Source: CAVSJJ01 sp963728395
Lineage (GTDB): Bacteria > Actinomycetota > Actinomycetes > Actinomycetales > Dermatophilaceae
Direction: 5' to 3'
NCBI GenBank assembly: GCA_963728395.1
Contig: CAVSJJ010000001.1
Span: forward strand, 368,482-432,481
Length of the DNA stretch: 64,000 bases
Below the pieces are notes generated by a model that was given only the letters and a program-made list of their open reading frames with translations, had not been told where the DNA came from and did no database searches. Of the stretch, positions 53,946-62,177 are shown piece by piece. The first letter of the stretch is position 1. Every line of letters begins with the position of its first letter. The position numbers and the translations under genes were made by a program.

Positions 53946-54881
53946 CTACAACGTGAATCTCAGGAACGCGAAGCCCGGGAAGACCGCGAAGACGACCGTC
54001 ACCGGCAGGATGAGGAACACCACCGGGATCATCATCGCGATCTCGCGCTTGCCGCCCTGCTCCATCACGACCCGCCGCCCTTCCTCCCGGACGTCCTGCG
54101 CCTGGGCCCGCAGCACGTCGGCCAGCGGGGTGCCGCGCTCGACGGCCACGATGATGCCGTCGACGAAGCGGGCGAGCCCGACGAGGCCGGTGCGGTCGGC
54201 GACGCCCTGGAGCGCGGTGGGCAGGTTGGCGCCGGCCCGGGCGTCGGCCAGGGCACGACGCAGCTCCTCGGACAGCTCGCCGCGGCTGAGCCGGCACACC
54301 CGCTCCAGCGCCCCAACCGCACCCTCGCCCGCGCCGACGGCGAGCGCGAGCAGCTCGGCGACCGTCGGGAACTCGGCGAGGATCCGTGCCTCGCGACGCA
54401 CGGCCCGCCGGGTCAGGGCGTAGTCGGACCAGACGAGACCGAGCCCGGCACCGATGACGGTGAGGAGCAGGACCGTGACGGTGCCGCCGTCCCGACCGAC
54501 GAGCAGGAGGAGCCCGCCGACCGCTCCACCCACCGCGCCCGCGACCGCCCACATGACCTGCTCGGCGCGGAATCGCTCGACGTCCGGCGGCTGGCCGGCC
54601 CGCAGGAGCCGGTGTCGCACCGACGAGGCGCCGCCGAGCAGCCGGTCGACGCGGTGAGCGAGGTCGACGACAAGGGGCGCCGCGAGGGCCGACACGGCAC
54701 CGCCGCGGCTCCGGGCCTGGGCGAGCAGCCCCGAGGGGCGCGGGGTGTCCGCGAGGTAGGGAAGGACCCGGTCGGCGAGCGTCGTGCGCCGGTGCGACGG
54801 CAGGCCGGCATACGTTAGGAGCAGGCCCAGGCCGAGGAGGAGGCCGAGCAGCGCGCCGAGCGGCGAGAATGCTCCGGTCAT
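53946..54881 (-). CDS. tadC: type II secretion F-family protein (TadC-like)
   Basis: 311 residues from ATG 54881, overlapping the upstream stop (ATGA). Membrane segments lie at the N-terminus (LGALLGLLLGLGLLLTYAGL), near 110-150, and at the C-terminus (IAMMIPVVFLILPVTVVFAVFPGFAFL). The cytoplasmic T2SSF core includes FPTVAELLALAVGAGEGAVGALERV. It is a platform protein that organises pilin assembly in the inner membrane. Confidence 0.9.
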   Translation of the reverse strand: MTGAFSPLGALLGLLLGLGLLLTYAGLPSHRRTTLADRVLPYLADTPRPSGLLAQARSRGGAVSALAAPLVVDLAHRVDRLLGGASSVRHRLLRAGQPPDVERFRAEQVMWAVAGAVGGAVGGLLLLVGRDGGTVTVLLLTVIGAGLGLVWSDYALTRRAVRREARILAEFPTVAELLALAVGAGEGAVGALERVCRLSRGELSEELRRALADARAGANLPTALQGVADRTGLVGLARFVDGIIVAVERGTPLADVLRAQAQDVREEGRRVVMEQGGKREIAMMIPVVFLILPVTVVFAVFPGFAFLRFTL

Positions 54882-55747
54882 CGCAGCACCCGCTGCTCGT
54901 CGGGGAGGCGGCCGATCCGCACCATGAGCCGGTATGCCGCGAGCGTCAGCGTCGCGCCGCTCGCGAGGACCAACCCGCCGACCCGGGTCGAATAGGCCTG
55001 GACCGACTCCGGGCGGGTCGACAGCATGGCGAGGACCGCCCACGGGGCGGCCACGGCTAGTCGAGCGGCGTTGACGGTCCAGGACTGCCGGGTCTCCATC
55101 TCGGCGCGGGTCCGGGCGTCCTCGCGCAGGAAGGCCGACAGGGTCCGCAACAGCCTGCCGAGGTCGCTGCCGCCGACCTCCCGCGCGATGCGCATCGACT
55201 CGACGAGCCGGTCCCCGACCGGGTCGGCCAGCCGTTCCTTGAGCCGGTCGAGGCAGTCCGGGAAGCGCCCGGTCAGCCGGTGGTCCTCGGCGAATGCCGC
55301 GAAGGCGGGACGCAGCTCTTCGGGCCCGCGGACGGCGAGCTGGGCCAGCGCCTCGGGCAGCGCCATGCCGGCCCGCACGGCCGAGGCGATGTTGTCGACC
55401 GCGTCCGGCCACACGTCACGCAACCGGCGCCGCTGGCGGCGGGCCCGCATCCGGACCAGGGCCACCGGCGCGTAGCCAGCCATCGCCGCGAAGCACGCGG
55501 CGATGGCCGGGACGCCGATGAGGACGTAGCCGAGGAGAAGGACGCCGGCGAAGGCGATGACGCATCCGGTGAGCAGCGTCCGCGGCGTGAGGCCGGCCTG
55601 GCCTGACTGGACGAGGTCGTCCTCGAGCCGGACGAGCAGGCGCGGCCGGCGGGGCCGTGGGCGGGGTCGGTCGCTCGGCGCCCACCAGGACCACCAGATG
55701 AGGAAGAGCCCCACGCCGAGGGTGAGACCGAACAGGAGGCCTGTCAT
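54878..55747 (-). CDS. tadB: type II secretion F-family protein (TadB-like)
   Basis: 289 residues from ATG 55747, overlapping the tadA stop (ATGA at 55744-55747). It has membrane segments at the N-terminus, near 60-95 and at the C-terminus, and the F domain VWPDAVDNIASAVRAGMALPEALAQLAVRGP, then REVGGSDLGRLLRTLSAFLRED. Partner of TadC in the Flp pilus platform. Confidence 0.9.
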   Translation of the reverse strand: MTGLLFGLTLGVGLFLIWWSWWAPSDRPRPRPRRPRLLVRLEDDLVQSGQAGLTPRTLLTGCVIAFAGVLLLGYVLIGVPAIAACFAAMAGYAPVALVRMRARRQRRRLRDVWPDAVDNIASAVRAGMALPEALAQLAVRGPEELRPAFAAFAEDHRLTGRFPDCLDRLKERLADPVGDRLVESMRIAREVGGSDLGRLLRTLSAFLREDARTRAEMETRQSWTVNAARLAVAAPWAVLAMLSTRPESVQAYSTRVGGLVLASGATLTLAAYRLMVRIGRLPDEQRVLR

Positions 55748-55989
55748 CCGGCCGCCTGCGCGAGCAGCGCCGAGACGTCGAACCCGGCCCGCTGGAACCG
55801 GTCGAGGTGTGGCGGGAACCCGTCGGCCCGGACGAGCCGGTCCTCGCGGCGCACGAACAGCTCGGCGATCTCGACGATGCCGCCCTCGGCCCGGCCCGGC
55901 ACCGCGACGATCTCCCGCACCTTCCGGGACCCATCCCCCTCGAGCGCGGCGTGGACGACGATGTCGATCGAGCTCGCGACCGTCGGCAC
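55744..55989 (-). pseudogene. tadA: TadA/CpaF ATPase, C-terminal fragment only
   Basis: About 81 residues remain (taking ATG 55989 as a nominal start): VASSIDIVVHAALEGDGSRKVREIV and VEIAELFVRREDR, the last part of a CpaF-type secretion ATPase. The Walker A and B domains, hundreds of residues, are missing. The in-frame sequence beyond 55990 (FVVP, FPF, then a Cys-rich stretch) is unlike CpaF and reaches a TAG within about 30 codons. The tad operon therefore lost its motor gene and its upstream genes at this junction. Confidence 0.8.
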
Positions 55990-56323
55990 GACGAATGGGA
56001 ACCCGTCTAAACATTGCCGCTTGGAGCAGGTGCCGAGCAGCGTCCCGCGTCGGGCCTATCGACGGCAGCCCGACGCTCGTCGCGTTGCCAGATCGCCGCA
56101 GTCAGCATCAGCGACACATCGCACAGCCGGTCGCCGATCGTAGGTGGCGTACACCCACCAATCGCTGGCCAGGGACGTGGCTACCCCATCTCGACCATGC
56201 GGGTCGCAGCCATCGAACCCTCGCCCCACCACCCTGTCTGCCTTCGTTCTCAACCCAGCGACGCCGAGACCCGATAACCGGCAGTGCGGAAACATCGTTC
56301 GTCCATACCAACGGAGGCATCGC
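55990..56323. other. 334-bp junction between tad operon and second island
   Basis: It contains the break in tadA and the upstream region of the Rep-like gene. The base composition is more AT-rich than the tad genes. I see no gene or clear att repeat; the core octamer is absent. Confidence 0.4.
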
Positions 56324-57778
56324 ATGACCCATCGCATGATTTCTGTGCCACGCTCGCTCGCGCGCCAGATGTCCCCGACCGGGGTTTCAGTCAAGAAGGA
56401 GCATGTCCTGACGTGGCTGGCGCTGCGGGACATGGCGAGCATCCACGACGACACCCTCACGGTCAACACTGCTCATGTGGCGGCTCGGTGTGGCGCTTCC
56501 CCCAAGACGATCCGCCGCCACCTTGAGGCCCTGGCTGCCGCGGGTCTCGTTTCGAGTCCGATCGGCAAGCGTCGGGTGGTGTATCGGGCGGCTCCGCGTG
56601 ATCGCATCGATGTTCCGGTCGCCCTGATCTGGCCCACGGATGCCCGTGACTGTCCTCCCCGGTGGGGAACCCATGACGCCTCCACGAGGGCGATCCGGTC
56701 GCTCCTGGCGCTCCTGGCCTTCACAGGCCACAGAGACGGGAAGGTGCTCGACGTTCGCGCCCAGGACATCGCATCGGCTGGCGGAATGTCCGAGACCACC
56801 TACAAGGCAGGCCTAAGAGTCCTGCTTGACTCCTCTGGCCCGTCCCAGTGGATCACCTCTCGGCAGAGGAAGGTCCTGACCGGGACCCGGGCACGTCAGG
56901 CACCGAACCAGATCCGCATCCGGTGGTCGCTTCTCACACCGCAGATCAGGGTCCGCTCTGCCCGAACTGCCATGGGCGAACGCGGTGACGCTGTCCACGT
57001 CCACGACCTGACCCCTGATGCCCACAGGCTGACCCCTGAAAGCGCCCACAGCCTGACCCCTGAAAGCGCCCACAGGCTGACCCCAACATCAGGTACCGAA
57101 TCAGAGACCAAGTCAGACACCTCCCCCCCTTCCCTACGTGACCACGTCACCAACGCGCGCGACCACGCAACAAGCGGGGACCTGGGGAGGCTGGAACGGG
57201 TCCTTCGGAGCCGATCCGACGCGGAGGCCCTCCTATGCCAAGTCCTCCCAACCGCCGTCGACGACACATGGGTGCTGACTGTCGTCGCCAACCTTGCTTG
57301 GGGGGCGAGCGTGGCATTCCCGTTCGGGCCGGAAGACGCCGTCCACCTCCAGCGGATACTCGCGCCCGCTCAGGCCTCTGGGTGGGGCGCGGTGTCACTC
57401 GCCTCCTTCCTCACGGACGAGACGATGGCTGGAACATTCAGTCCGCTCGGTGTCCTCGCCCATCGGCTGGGTGAGATCGGACCGCCGCGCCCCCATAGCC
57501 GTGACAACGGAACGCCCTGGGCGGATCCCTCCCCTGCGCGGCTGCGCGCGCGAGACCACAAAGCCTTCGTAGGGTCAGACCGACCTGCACCAGCGGAGCC
57601 GCGGCTTCGCCGGATCTCGATTGAGGAGTACCGGGCTGGGGCGGCGTCGTTTCTCGCCCCGTTGGAAGCGGCCGCCGCCGCAGCGGCTGGTGCGCAAGGA
57701 GCAGCGGGTGACTCTGAGGAGGTGCGTGATCGCCAAGGTGCCGAGGGCCGCGGGCTGCGGCGCCACCGGGCCCGATGA
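56324..57778 (+). CDS. winged-helix replication-initiator-like protein
   Basis: 484 residues from ATG 56324, chosen because GGAGG stands 7 nt upstream (the frame is open further 5'). The first ~90 residues are a winged helix: KKEHVLTWLALRDMASIHDD, VAARCGASPKTIRRHLEALAAAGLV. A second DNA-binding-like region covers about 125-200. Then comes a linker with repeats DLTPDAHRLTP and LTPESAH, encoded by direct repeats (57008-57084), and a C-terminal Ala-rich part. N-terminal HTH plus mid-gene iterons recalls lambda O and plasmid Rep proteins. It is lower in GC than the core. Rep function is inference. Confidence 0.65.
   Translation: MTHRMISVPRSLARQMSPTGVSVKKEHVLTWLALRDMASIHDDTLTVNTAHVAARCGASPKTIRRHLEALAAAGLVSSPIGKRRVVYRAAPRDRIDVPVALIWPTDARDCPPRWGTHDASTRAIRSLLALLAFTGHRDGKVLDVRAQDIASAGGMSETTYKAGLRVLLDSSGPSQWITSRQRKVLTGTRARQAPNQIRIRWSLLTPQIRVRSARTAMGERGDAVHVHDLTPDAHRLTPESAHSLTPESAHRLTPTSGTESETKSDTSPPSLRDHVTNARDHATSGDLGRLERVLRSRSDAEALLCQVLPTAVDDTWVLTVVANLAWGASVAFPFGPEDAVHLQRILAPAQASGWGAVSLASFLTDETMAGTFSPLGVLAHRLGEIGPPRPHSRDNGTPWADPSPARLRARDHKAFVGSDRPAPAEPRLRRISIEEYRAGAASFLAPLEAAAAAAAGAQGAAGDSEEVRDRQGAEGRGLRRHRAR
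57008..57084 (+). repeat. iteron-like direct repeats inside the Rep-like gene
   Basis: Four units start at 57008, 57029, 57053 and 57077 (spacing 21, 24, 24 bp), each beginning CTGACCCC; three share CTGACCCCTGA, and CCCACAG precedes units 2, 3 and 4. They encode the low-complexity LTPESAH linker. The arrangement matches an in-gene replication origin, with the sequence after 57085 somewhat AT-richer. Confidence 0.55.
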
Positions 57779-58093
57779 GCGGGTGGAAACGGCGCTTCGA
57801 CGCTCTGATGTCGGGCACGAACGTGGCCCTCGTTGTCCCCCCGTTGCGCCGACCCCTGCCGCCGCATCCTGGCCTCGAAGTCGATGGGCTCGATGTAGCC
57901 ACCAGCAGATGCTCGCACGCGACGCTGTTGCGTTGACTAGGCTGCGGCGGCGGGTGGCAGACAGCCCCGCCACCCGCCGCTGTTTCGGAGTCCTGGCTAC
58001 CACCGCCAGTACTGGCTGCAAGCCATATGTCTTCTCCTTTCTGGCGTGCGCGGGGGTTCTCGTCTGTCGCGAGGGGGTTTGCGGTGGTGCTGC
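57779..58093. other. 315-bp gap, nothing recognised
   Basis: Between two convergent genes. Short frames exist on both strands but none has a convincing start or motif. No hairpin of note was found. Confidence 0.35.
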
Positions 58094-58453
58094 TCACCGC
58101 TGGGCATCATCGGGCGGCTCGCCGGTGGCGAGTTGCGTGAGTCGTTGGATGAGGTGGCGCTCTTCCACGCCCATAAGGGGGCTGCCTGCTAGGTCCTGCA
58201 GTCGTCGGCGGGCGATCTCTCGGCGCGCTGGGGCTGCCGCTTCGCCATCGGTGGTGGCGGCGGCCCAGGACAGCGCCCACCACAGACGCTCCTGAAGCAT
58301 GCGGCGACGGTCTGTGTGTGCTCGGTATGCGACGTTCGTCATTCCGGCTGCCAGGGTCACGGCGGAGGCAGCCAGCAGGGCGAGTGGCCAGAGGTCGACA
58401 AGGCGGGCACCGTAGGTGCCGGTGGCTGTCCGGGCCAGCGCCAGGGCCAGCAA
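58094..58453 (-). CDS. small membrane protein, start uncertain
   Basis: The frame contains a membrane helix DLWPLALLAASAVTLAAGMTN and a soluble helical C-terminus RAHTDRRRMLQERLWWALS...REIARRRLQDL. In frame upstream of 58453 another helix (LLLGWEVAIAALTLLALALA) reads back to a TGA near 58512, without ATG or GTG. So translation may begin at a TTG/CTG or the gene may be 5'-broken. Function unknown. Confidence 0.5.
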   Translation of the reverse strand: MLALALARTATGTYGARLVDLWPLALLAASAVTLAAGMTNVAYRAHTDRRRMLQERLWWALSWAAATTDGEAAAPARREIARRRLQDLAGSPLMGVEERHLIQRLTQLATGEPPDDAQR

Positions 58454-58985
58454 GGTGAGTGCGGCGATGGCTACCTCCCACCCGAGCAGGAGTGCGGTGG
58501 CGGTGGCGGCTCAGACGAGCGGGTGGCCGGACACCCACCAAGTCCTGAGTCCGGGCAGAGCCGTGCTCGCGGATCTCCCGCTGCAGGGGCGCGGGCTGGA
58601 ACGGTGCCGCGGTGTACCGCCTCGGGGGGCGCGCTCTGGGGGCATCGGAATCAGCCTCGCCCGGTGCGGGCGAGGAACGCGCTGAGATTGTCGCCCTGGG
58701 CGCCGGCGAGCGGTCCAGCCTCGCGCATGTTCGATGGGGCCAGCATAGCACCGGCCAGGTCCATGTATTGCGTTGTGCAGCAGCCGAATTGGCGTATCCA
58801 GACTGTCAAGCACCAACCGCTCCCGGCGGGACAATCGGCCGCGGTTGGGGGCCCGAAGACGCGACGGCGGACGCTTAGGCTCGGCTACTACGCCGTGGAC
58901 TGACAGGTCAACCTCGCGGCCGGAGGCGCCGCGTCTTCCCGACGGGCACGCTGTGGCCGGAGCCATCGCATCTGTGGCGCGGCGC
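58454..58985. other. 532-bp stretch with repeat copy 1, no clear gene
   Basis: It holds the first 92-bp dispersed repeat (58739-58830) and scattered short frames on the minus strand, such as a 27-codon one beginning just after the repeat. Nothing else is convincing. It may be decayed upstream sequence of the membrane protein at 58094. Confidence 0.35.
58739..58830 (+). repeat. 92-bp dispersed repeat, copy 1
   Basis: Aligns without gaps to 61083-61174 at roughly 75% identity by eye. The best-conserved block is CAGCCGAATTGGCG and ACTGTCAAGCA; AGCATAG is shared at the left end. Both copies have the same orientation and lie in the second island. Noncoding in my reading. Confidence 0.6.
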
Positions 58986-59588
58986 TCAGTCGTCCAGTTC
59001 GCCAGCCGCGAGATCGCGTAGATCGCCATCGCGGTCGCCGATGAGATCAGCGGGCGCCTGTCCGCCCAGGCGGGCGTTGTCGCTGATCCACCACGAGGTG
59101 ACCCCCCACGGGTCGCCCACGGCGTCGAGCACCCGGTTGATCTCGGCCACGATCGGGTGGATGCGGTGGCGCTGGAGGTCGAACTGGAACGCGGGGTACA
59201 GGTAGCGATTCCCGTGCTCCAGCCCTAGCAGCCCGCCCTGTCGTCGCAGCGTGCTGGCCGCCTGCCGGGCATTGCTCCCGGTCCGGCCAAGCGCCTCGGC
59301 CACGGCCGCGGACCGATACATCGGGGTGCCGAGGACGACTCGATACGCGACGGCACGGATGCCGCGCCTGCGTGCCTCAGAGGTGAGGTGGTCGATGACG
59401 TCTACCGGTGGACCGGCCACCTGGGCGACCTGCTCATCCTCGGCCAGCGCGCTGGATAGCACCGTCGCAACCGCCGCGGCCCGCTGGACGCCGATCCGAG
59501 GGATGAGCGCACGCTCAACAACGACCGCGAGGTCTACATCCGGCAGGTCAGCGAGGGCTGCCGTGACGTGGTCAATCTGGGGCCCCAT
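58986..59588 (-). CDS. HTH protein with MbcA/ParS-like antitoxin C-terminus
   Basis: 200 residues from ATG 59588, chosen because GGAG stands upstream and because ATG 59609 overlaps a palindrome. The middle region (MYRSAAVAEALGRTGSNARQAASTLRRQGGLLGLEHGNRYLYPAFQF) is an HTH followed by a strand that is common in these proteins. The C-terminus GDPWGVTSWWISDNARLGGQAPADLIGD matches the toxin-binding domain of Xre/MbcA/ParS antitoxins (DUF2384-like). A RES-type toxin would be expected nearby, but none was found. It may be an orphan antitoxin. Confidence 0.7.
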   Translation of the reverse strand: MGPQIDHVTAALADLPDVDLAVVVERALIPRIGVQRAAAVATVLSSALAEDEQVAQVAGPPVDVIDHLTSEARRRGIRAVAYRVVLGTPMYRSAAVAEALGRTGSNARQAASTLRRQGGLLGLEHGNRYLYPAFQFDLQRHRIHPIVAEINRVLDAVGDPWGVTSWWISDNARLGGQAPADLIGDRDGDLRDLAAGELDD

Positions 59589-59607
59589 GCGTATCTCCGT
59601 ACGGAAC

Positions 59608-59628
59608 ATACAGACAGCACGTCTGTAT
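59608..59628. promoter_or_regulatory. operator-like palindrome of the antitoxin-like gene
   Basis: ATACAGAC-AGCAC-GTCTGTAT, perfect 8-bp arms around 5 bp, 20-40 bp upstream of ATG 59588. A second small palindrome TCCGTACGGA (59596-59605) lies between it and the start. Placement and symmetry suggest autoregulation. Confidence 0.5.
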
Positions 59629-59721
59629 TCAGCGATGTCGTTGTATCGGGTGGGTGGATCATCCGGGCTCGGATGTGTGGGTGACGCGTTGACGCCGCGG
59701 CAGCCGCCTGGGCCTTTGGGC

Positions 59722-60886
59722 TCACCTTCTTCTGATCCCGGCGGCCCAGGCGCGGATGGCGTCGGTGACCTCGCGCGCGATGTAGGGGCGGTTCCGCTCG
59801 TAGCCTTCCGCTTTGGTGAGGACGTCGGCGTCGAGCAACTGGTGCAGCGCGTGGTCGGTGGCCGGTTGGGAGACCCCGAGGTGGCCCCGGAGGGACGCGG
59901 AGGTGACCGCGGGGTGGGCGAGCAGGACGGGCAGGGCGTGCCAGGCGGCGGCGTCGCGGCGCGCGGTCAGCCGGGTGGTCCACGTGTCGAGGGTTGTGGC
60001 GAGGTCGTCGGCGAGGGTGCGGGCGTTCGCGGCTGCGGCGAACATCGCCGCGGTGAACGCGGCGACGATCGGGTCGGGGTCCCCGGCCCGGTAGGCGGTC
60101 AGCGCGGCGACGTAGCCGCGGATGTCGGTTAGCAGCCCGGCCGAGACGGGCAGGGTGATCCGGGTGGTCGCTCCCCCGGCGCGGAGCATGGCGTGGACGA
60201 GGGCGCGGCCTGTGCGGCCGTTGCCGTCGGCGAACGGGTGGATCGTCTCGAACTGGGCGTGGGCGATCGCGACGTGCTCGAGCAGCGGCAGGTCGGTGCG
60301 GGCGGTGAACGCGCACAGGTCGTCGATCAGGGCTGTGACCCGGTCGTGGTGGGGTGGGACGAACTGTGCGGTGTGCGGGGTCGGGGCGGACCCGATCCAC
60401 ACCGGTTCGATGCGGAACTGGCCGGGCCGGGCGTGGGCTTGTCCGCGCATCAGCGCCTCGTGGATGGCCAGGATGCCGTCCGGGGTGACCCGGTCGGCGA
60501 GGTCGAGGGCGCGGGTGATCGCGTCGACGTTCGCGCACGACCCGGGCAGCGGGACTGGTGGGTTCGCCGCGGCCGAGTTCGGCGAGGACCAGGTCTCGCG
60601 CGGAGGGGGTGATCCCCTCGATCCGGGAGGAGGCCAACGCCTCGGCCCGGGTCAGCATCGCGACGATCGCCCCGGCCAGGTCCGGCCGGGTCGGGGCCGA
60701 CAAGGCGGCGTCGGCGCGGGCGATCACGTCCCGGGCGTCATCGGCTTCGGCGGCGACCGCCGGGTCGATCCGAGGGGCCAGGTCGGCGATCGGTGCGGGT
60801 ATCGCGGCACGATAGGCGGCTGACTCCCGGGAGCCTGCGACGCGCGCGTGGCTCGGTGGCGGCCAGGGCAGGTCCTCCCAGCCCAC
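59722..60886 (-). pseudogene. Fic-family AMP-transferase, frameshifted
   Basis: Starting at GTG 60886 (AGGAGG upstream), the N-terminal part reads VGWEDLPWPPPSHARV and the inhibitory motif SSRIEGITPS (S/TxxxE[G/N]). The frame then breaks at about 60568-60577; one extra G in a CGGCCG context explains it. The rest continues in another frame with the catalytic motif HPFADGNGRTGR, and ends in a winged-helix domain (LRGHLGVSQPATDHALHQLLDADVL). A Fic enzyme transfers AMP to Thr/Ser/Tyr of targets. It may be a real pseudogene or a base error. Without the frameshift it would be a class II, self-inhibited Fic. Confidence 0.8.
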
Positions 60887-60941
60887 CCGTGGGCCTCCTG
60901 CGCCACCCGTTGGCGACAACGTTCTCCTCAAGGTCGGACTG

Positions 60942-60967
60942 CATAAGGATCCGGGCGGATCCTTATG
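60942..60967. promoter_or_regulatory. 26-bp palindrome upstream of fic
   Basis: CATAAGGATCCG-GG-CGGATCCTTATG, perfect 12-bp arms, 55 bp upstream of the fic GTG at 60886. It is the longest clean dyad of the island and AT-richer than its flanks. It may be an operator for the fic module's own repressor. Confidence 0.6.
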
Positions 60968-61082
60968 TCCCGGTGCTCGCTTGGGCCGCCGCCAGGTGCT
61001 TGCCCGGCGGCGGCAACAAACCCCGTTGGCGATCGCCGCGGAGGGCCACCACCGTGGACCGGGTCCCGGGTCGCCGAGTACG

Positions 61083-61174
61083 GCTAGCATAGACCCGTTC
61101 TGTTCCACGAATTGCTCTGTGCGGCAGCCGAATTGGCGGATACGAACTGTCAAGCATCGGCCGGTCCGGGCGGG
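61083..61174 (+). repeat. 92-bp dispersed repeat, copy 2
   Basis: Second copy of the element at 58739. It ends 49 bp before the start of the gene at 61224. The conserved block (GCAGCCGAATTGGCG) lies near the middle. It could be a shared promoter/leader or the remains of a cassette boundary. Confidence 0.6.
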
Positions 61175-61223
61175 CGTCCAGCCGCCCTGCGAGGGCGTGA
61201 CGGCAGACGGGAAGGAGGACCGC

Positions 61224-62177
61224 ATGGCCGACGCACCACCCGCGCGACGGTCGTCCCGGTGGGTCCGTCGGGCGGCCCTTGATACCCGGCTGGTAGGGGC
61301 CACCCCGCGCGTCCGGGCGTCCCGGCCGCTGCGCGGCATCAGCACCGGCCGGGCCCGGCTAGCCCGGCCCGGCCGGGTCACCCCCGAGATGGAGTACGCC
61401 GTCGCGGAGGGCCGACCCGTGCTGATCAGGCACCGCGGCATGCGCGTGGCACTTCTGGACGCAGGTCGCCTGGCCTCGCTGCTGGCGCTGAACCTCCGGC
61501 CACGCCTCACGGTCACTCCCTGGGCTCCGTGGCGGTGGACCGTCACGATCGATGGCCTGCCGGGACTTACTGCCACAGCCGTCGGCAAGACCCGGGCGGC
61601 CGACCGGATGCTCGCCATCCTGCGCCAACAAGCGCTGACCCGGCCTGCCCGGACCAGCAGTGCCGAGGAACCTCCCGCGGCGTGGGCGGTCCGCCAACTC
61701 GCCGCGCTCCTCGACGACGGCCAGATCCGCGCCTGGCTCACCGGGACCACCCTCCACCAACGCAAGCCGTACCCGGCCCGCCCCAACCTGGCCCACCGAA
61801 GGGTCCCCGGCGCACGGTGGCGGCCCCCGCCCCCAGGCCCAGTGGACCGACCCGCGCGCAGACCTCAGCGATCGCGGCGGCGCTCCGGATCGAGCGGTGG
61901 ACCCGGAACGTCGCCTCTGTTGAGGGCCCTGCTGCCGACCCTGCCCGCAACAACCCGCGGACGGTCTCCGGCCCCGCCCGGGCGTCCCCGGCGCATCGTC
62001 AACGGTCACGTCGCCGTGACCCGCCAGGAAGCAGCAGAGGCCGCATTCCGCGTCAGAGTCGATCGCCTCCTGGGCCGCTCCAACCCCAGCCTGGGTCCGC
62101 AAGGTTGCCGCGCTCGACAATTAGCCGATTCGCCCGGTTACTCTGCGATGTGCCTGGTGTCTAGCCTGGCCAAGTGA
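61224..62177 (+). CDS. hypothetical protein, GTGA-coupled to the next gene
   Basis: 317 residues from ATG 61224 with the ribosome site AAGGAGG. Residues about 50-140 look structured (PEMEYAVAEGRPVLIRHRGMRVALL, RLTVTPWAPWRWTVTIDGLPGL). The C-terminal half is Pro/Arg/Ser-rich. The stop overlaps the next GTG (62174-62177), which supports translation of the full frame. No family recognised. The Pro-rich second half might reflect an old frameshift, so the protein may be shorter in fact. Confidence 0.5.
   Translation: MADAPPARRSSRWVRRAALDTRLVGATPRVRASRPLRGISTGRARLARPGRVTPEMEYAVAEGRPVLIRHRGMRVALLDAGRLASLLALNLRPRLTVTPWAPWRWTVTIDGLPGLTATAVGKTRAADRMLAILRQQALTRPARTSSAEEPPAAWAVRQLAALLDDGQIRAWLTGTTLHQRKPYPARPNLAHRRVPGARWRPPPPGPVDRPARRPQRSRRRSGSSGGPGTSPLLRALLPTLPATTRGRSPAPPGRPRRIVNGHVAVTRQEAAEAAFRVRVDRLLGRSNPSLGPQGCRARQLADSPGYSAMCLVSSLAK

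Larger units (their letters stand above)
60887..61223. other. 337-bp control region between fic and the next gene
   Basis: It carries the 26-bp palindrome at 60942-60967 and repeat copy 2 (61083-61174). The divergent genes fic (minus) and 61224 (plus) probably both start from here. No coding sequence is convincing. Confidence 0.5.

Noticed and set aside
58511..59029. Minus-strand frame of about 172 codons upstream of the small membrane protein
   Set aside because: It crosses the 92-bp repeat and overlaps the stop of the antitoxin-like gene; the sequence is Arg/Pro-rich noise without motifs.
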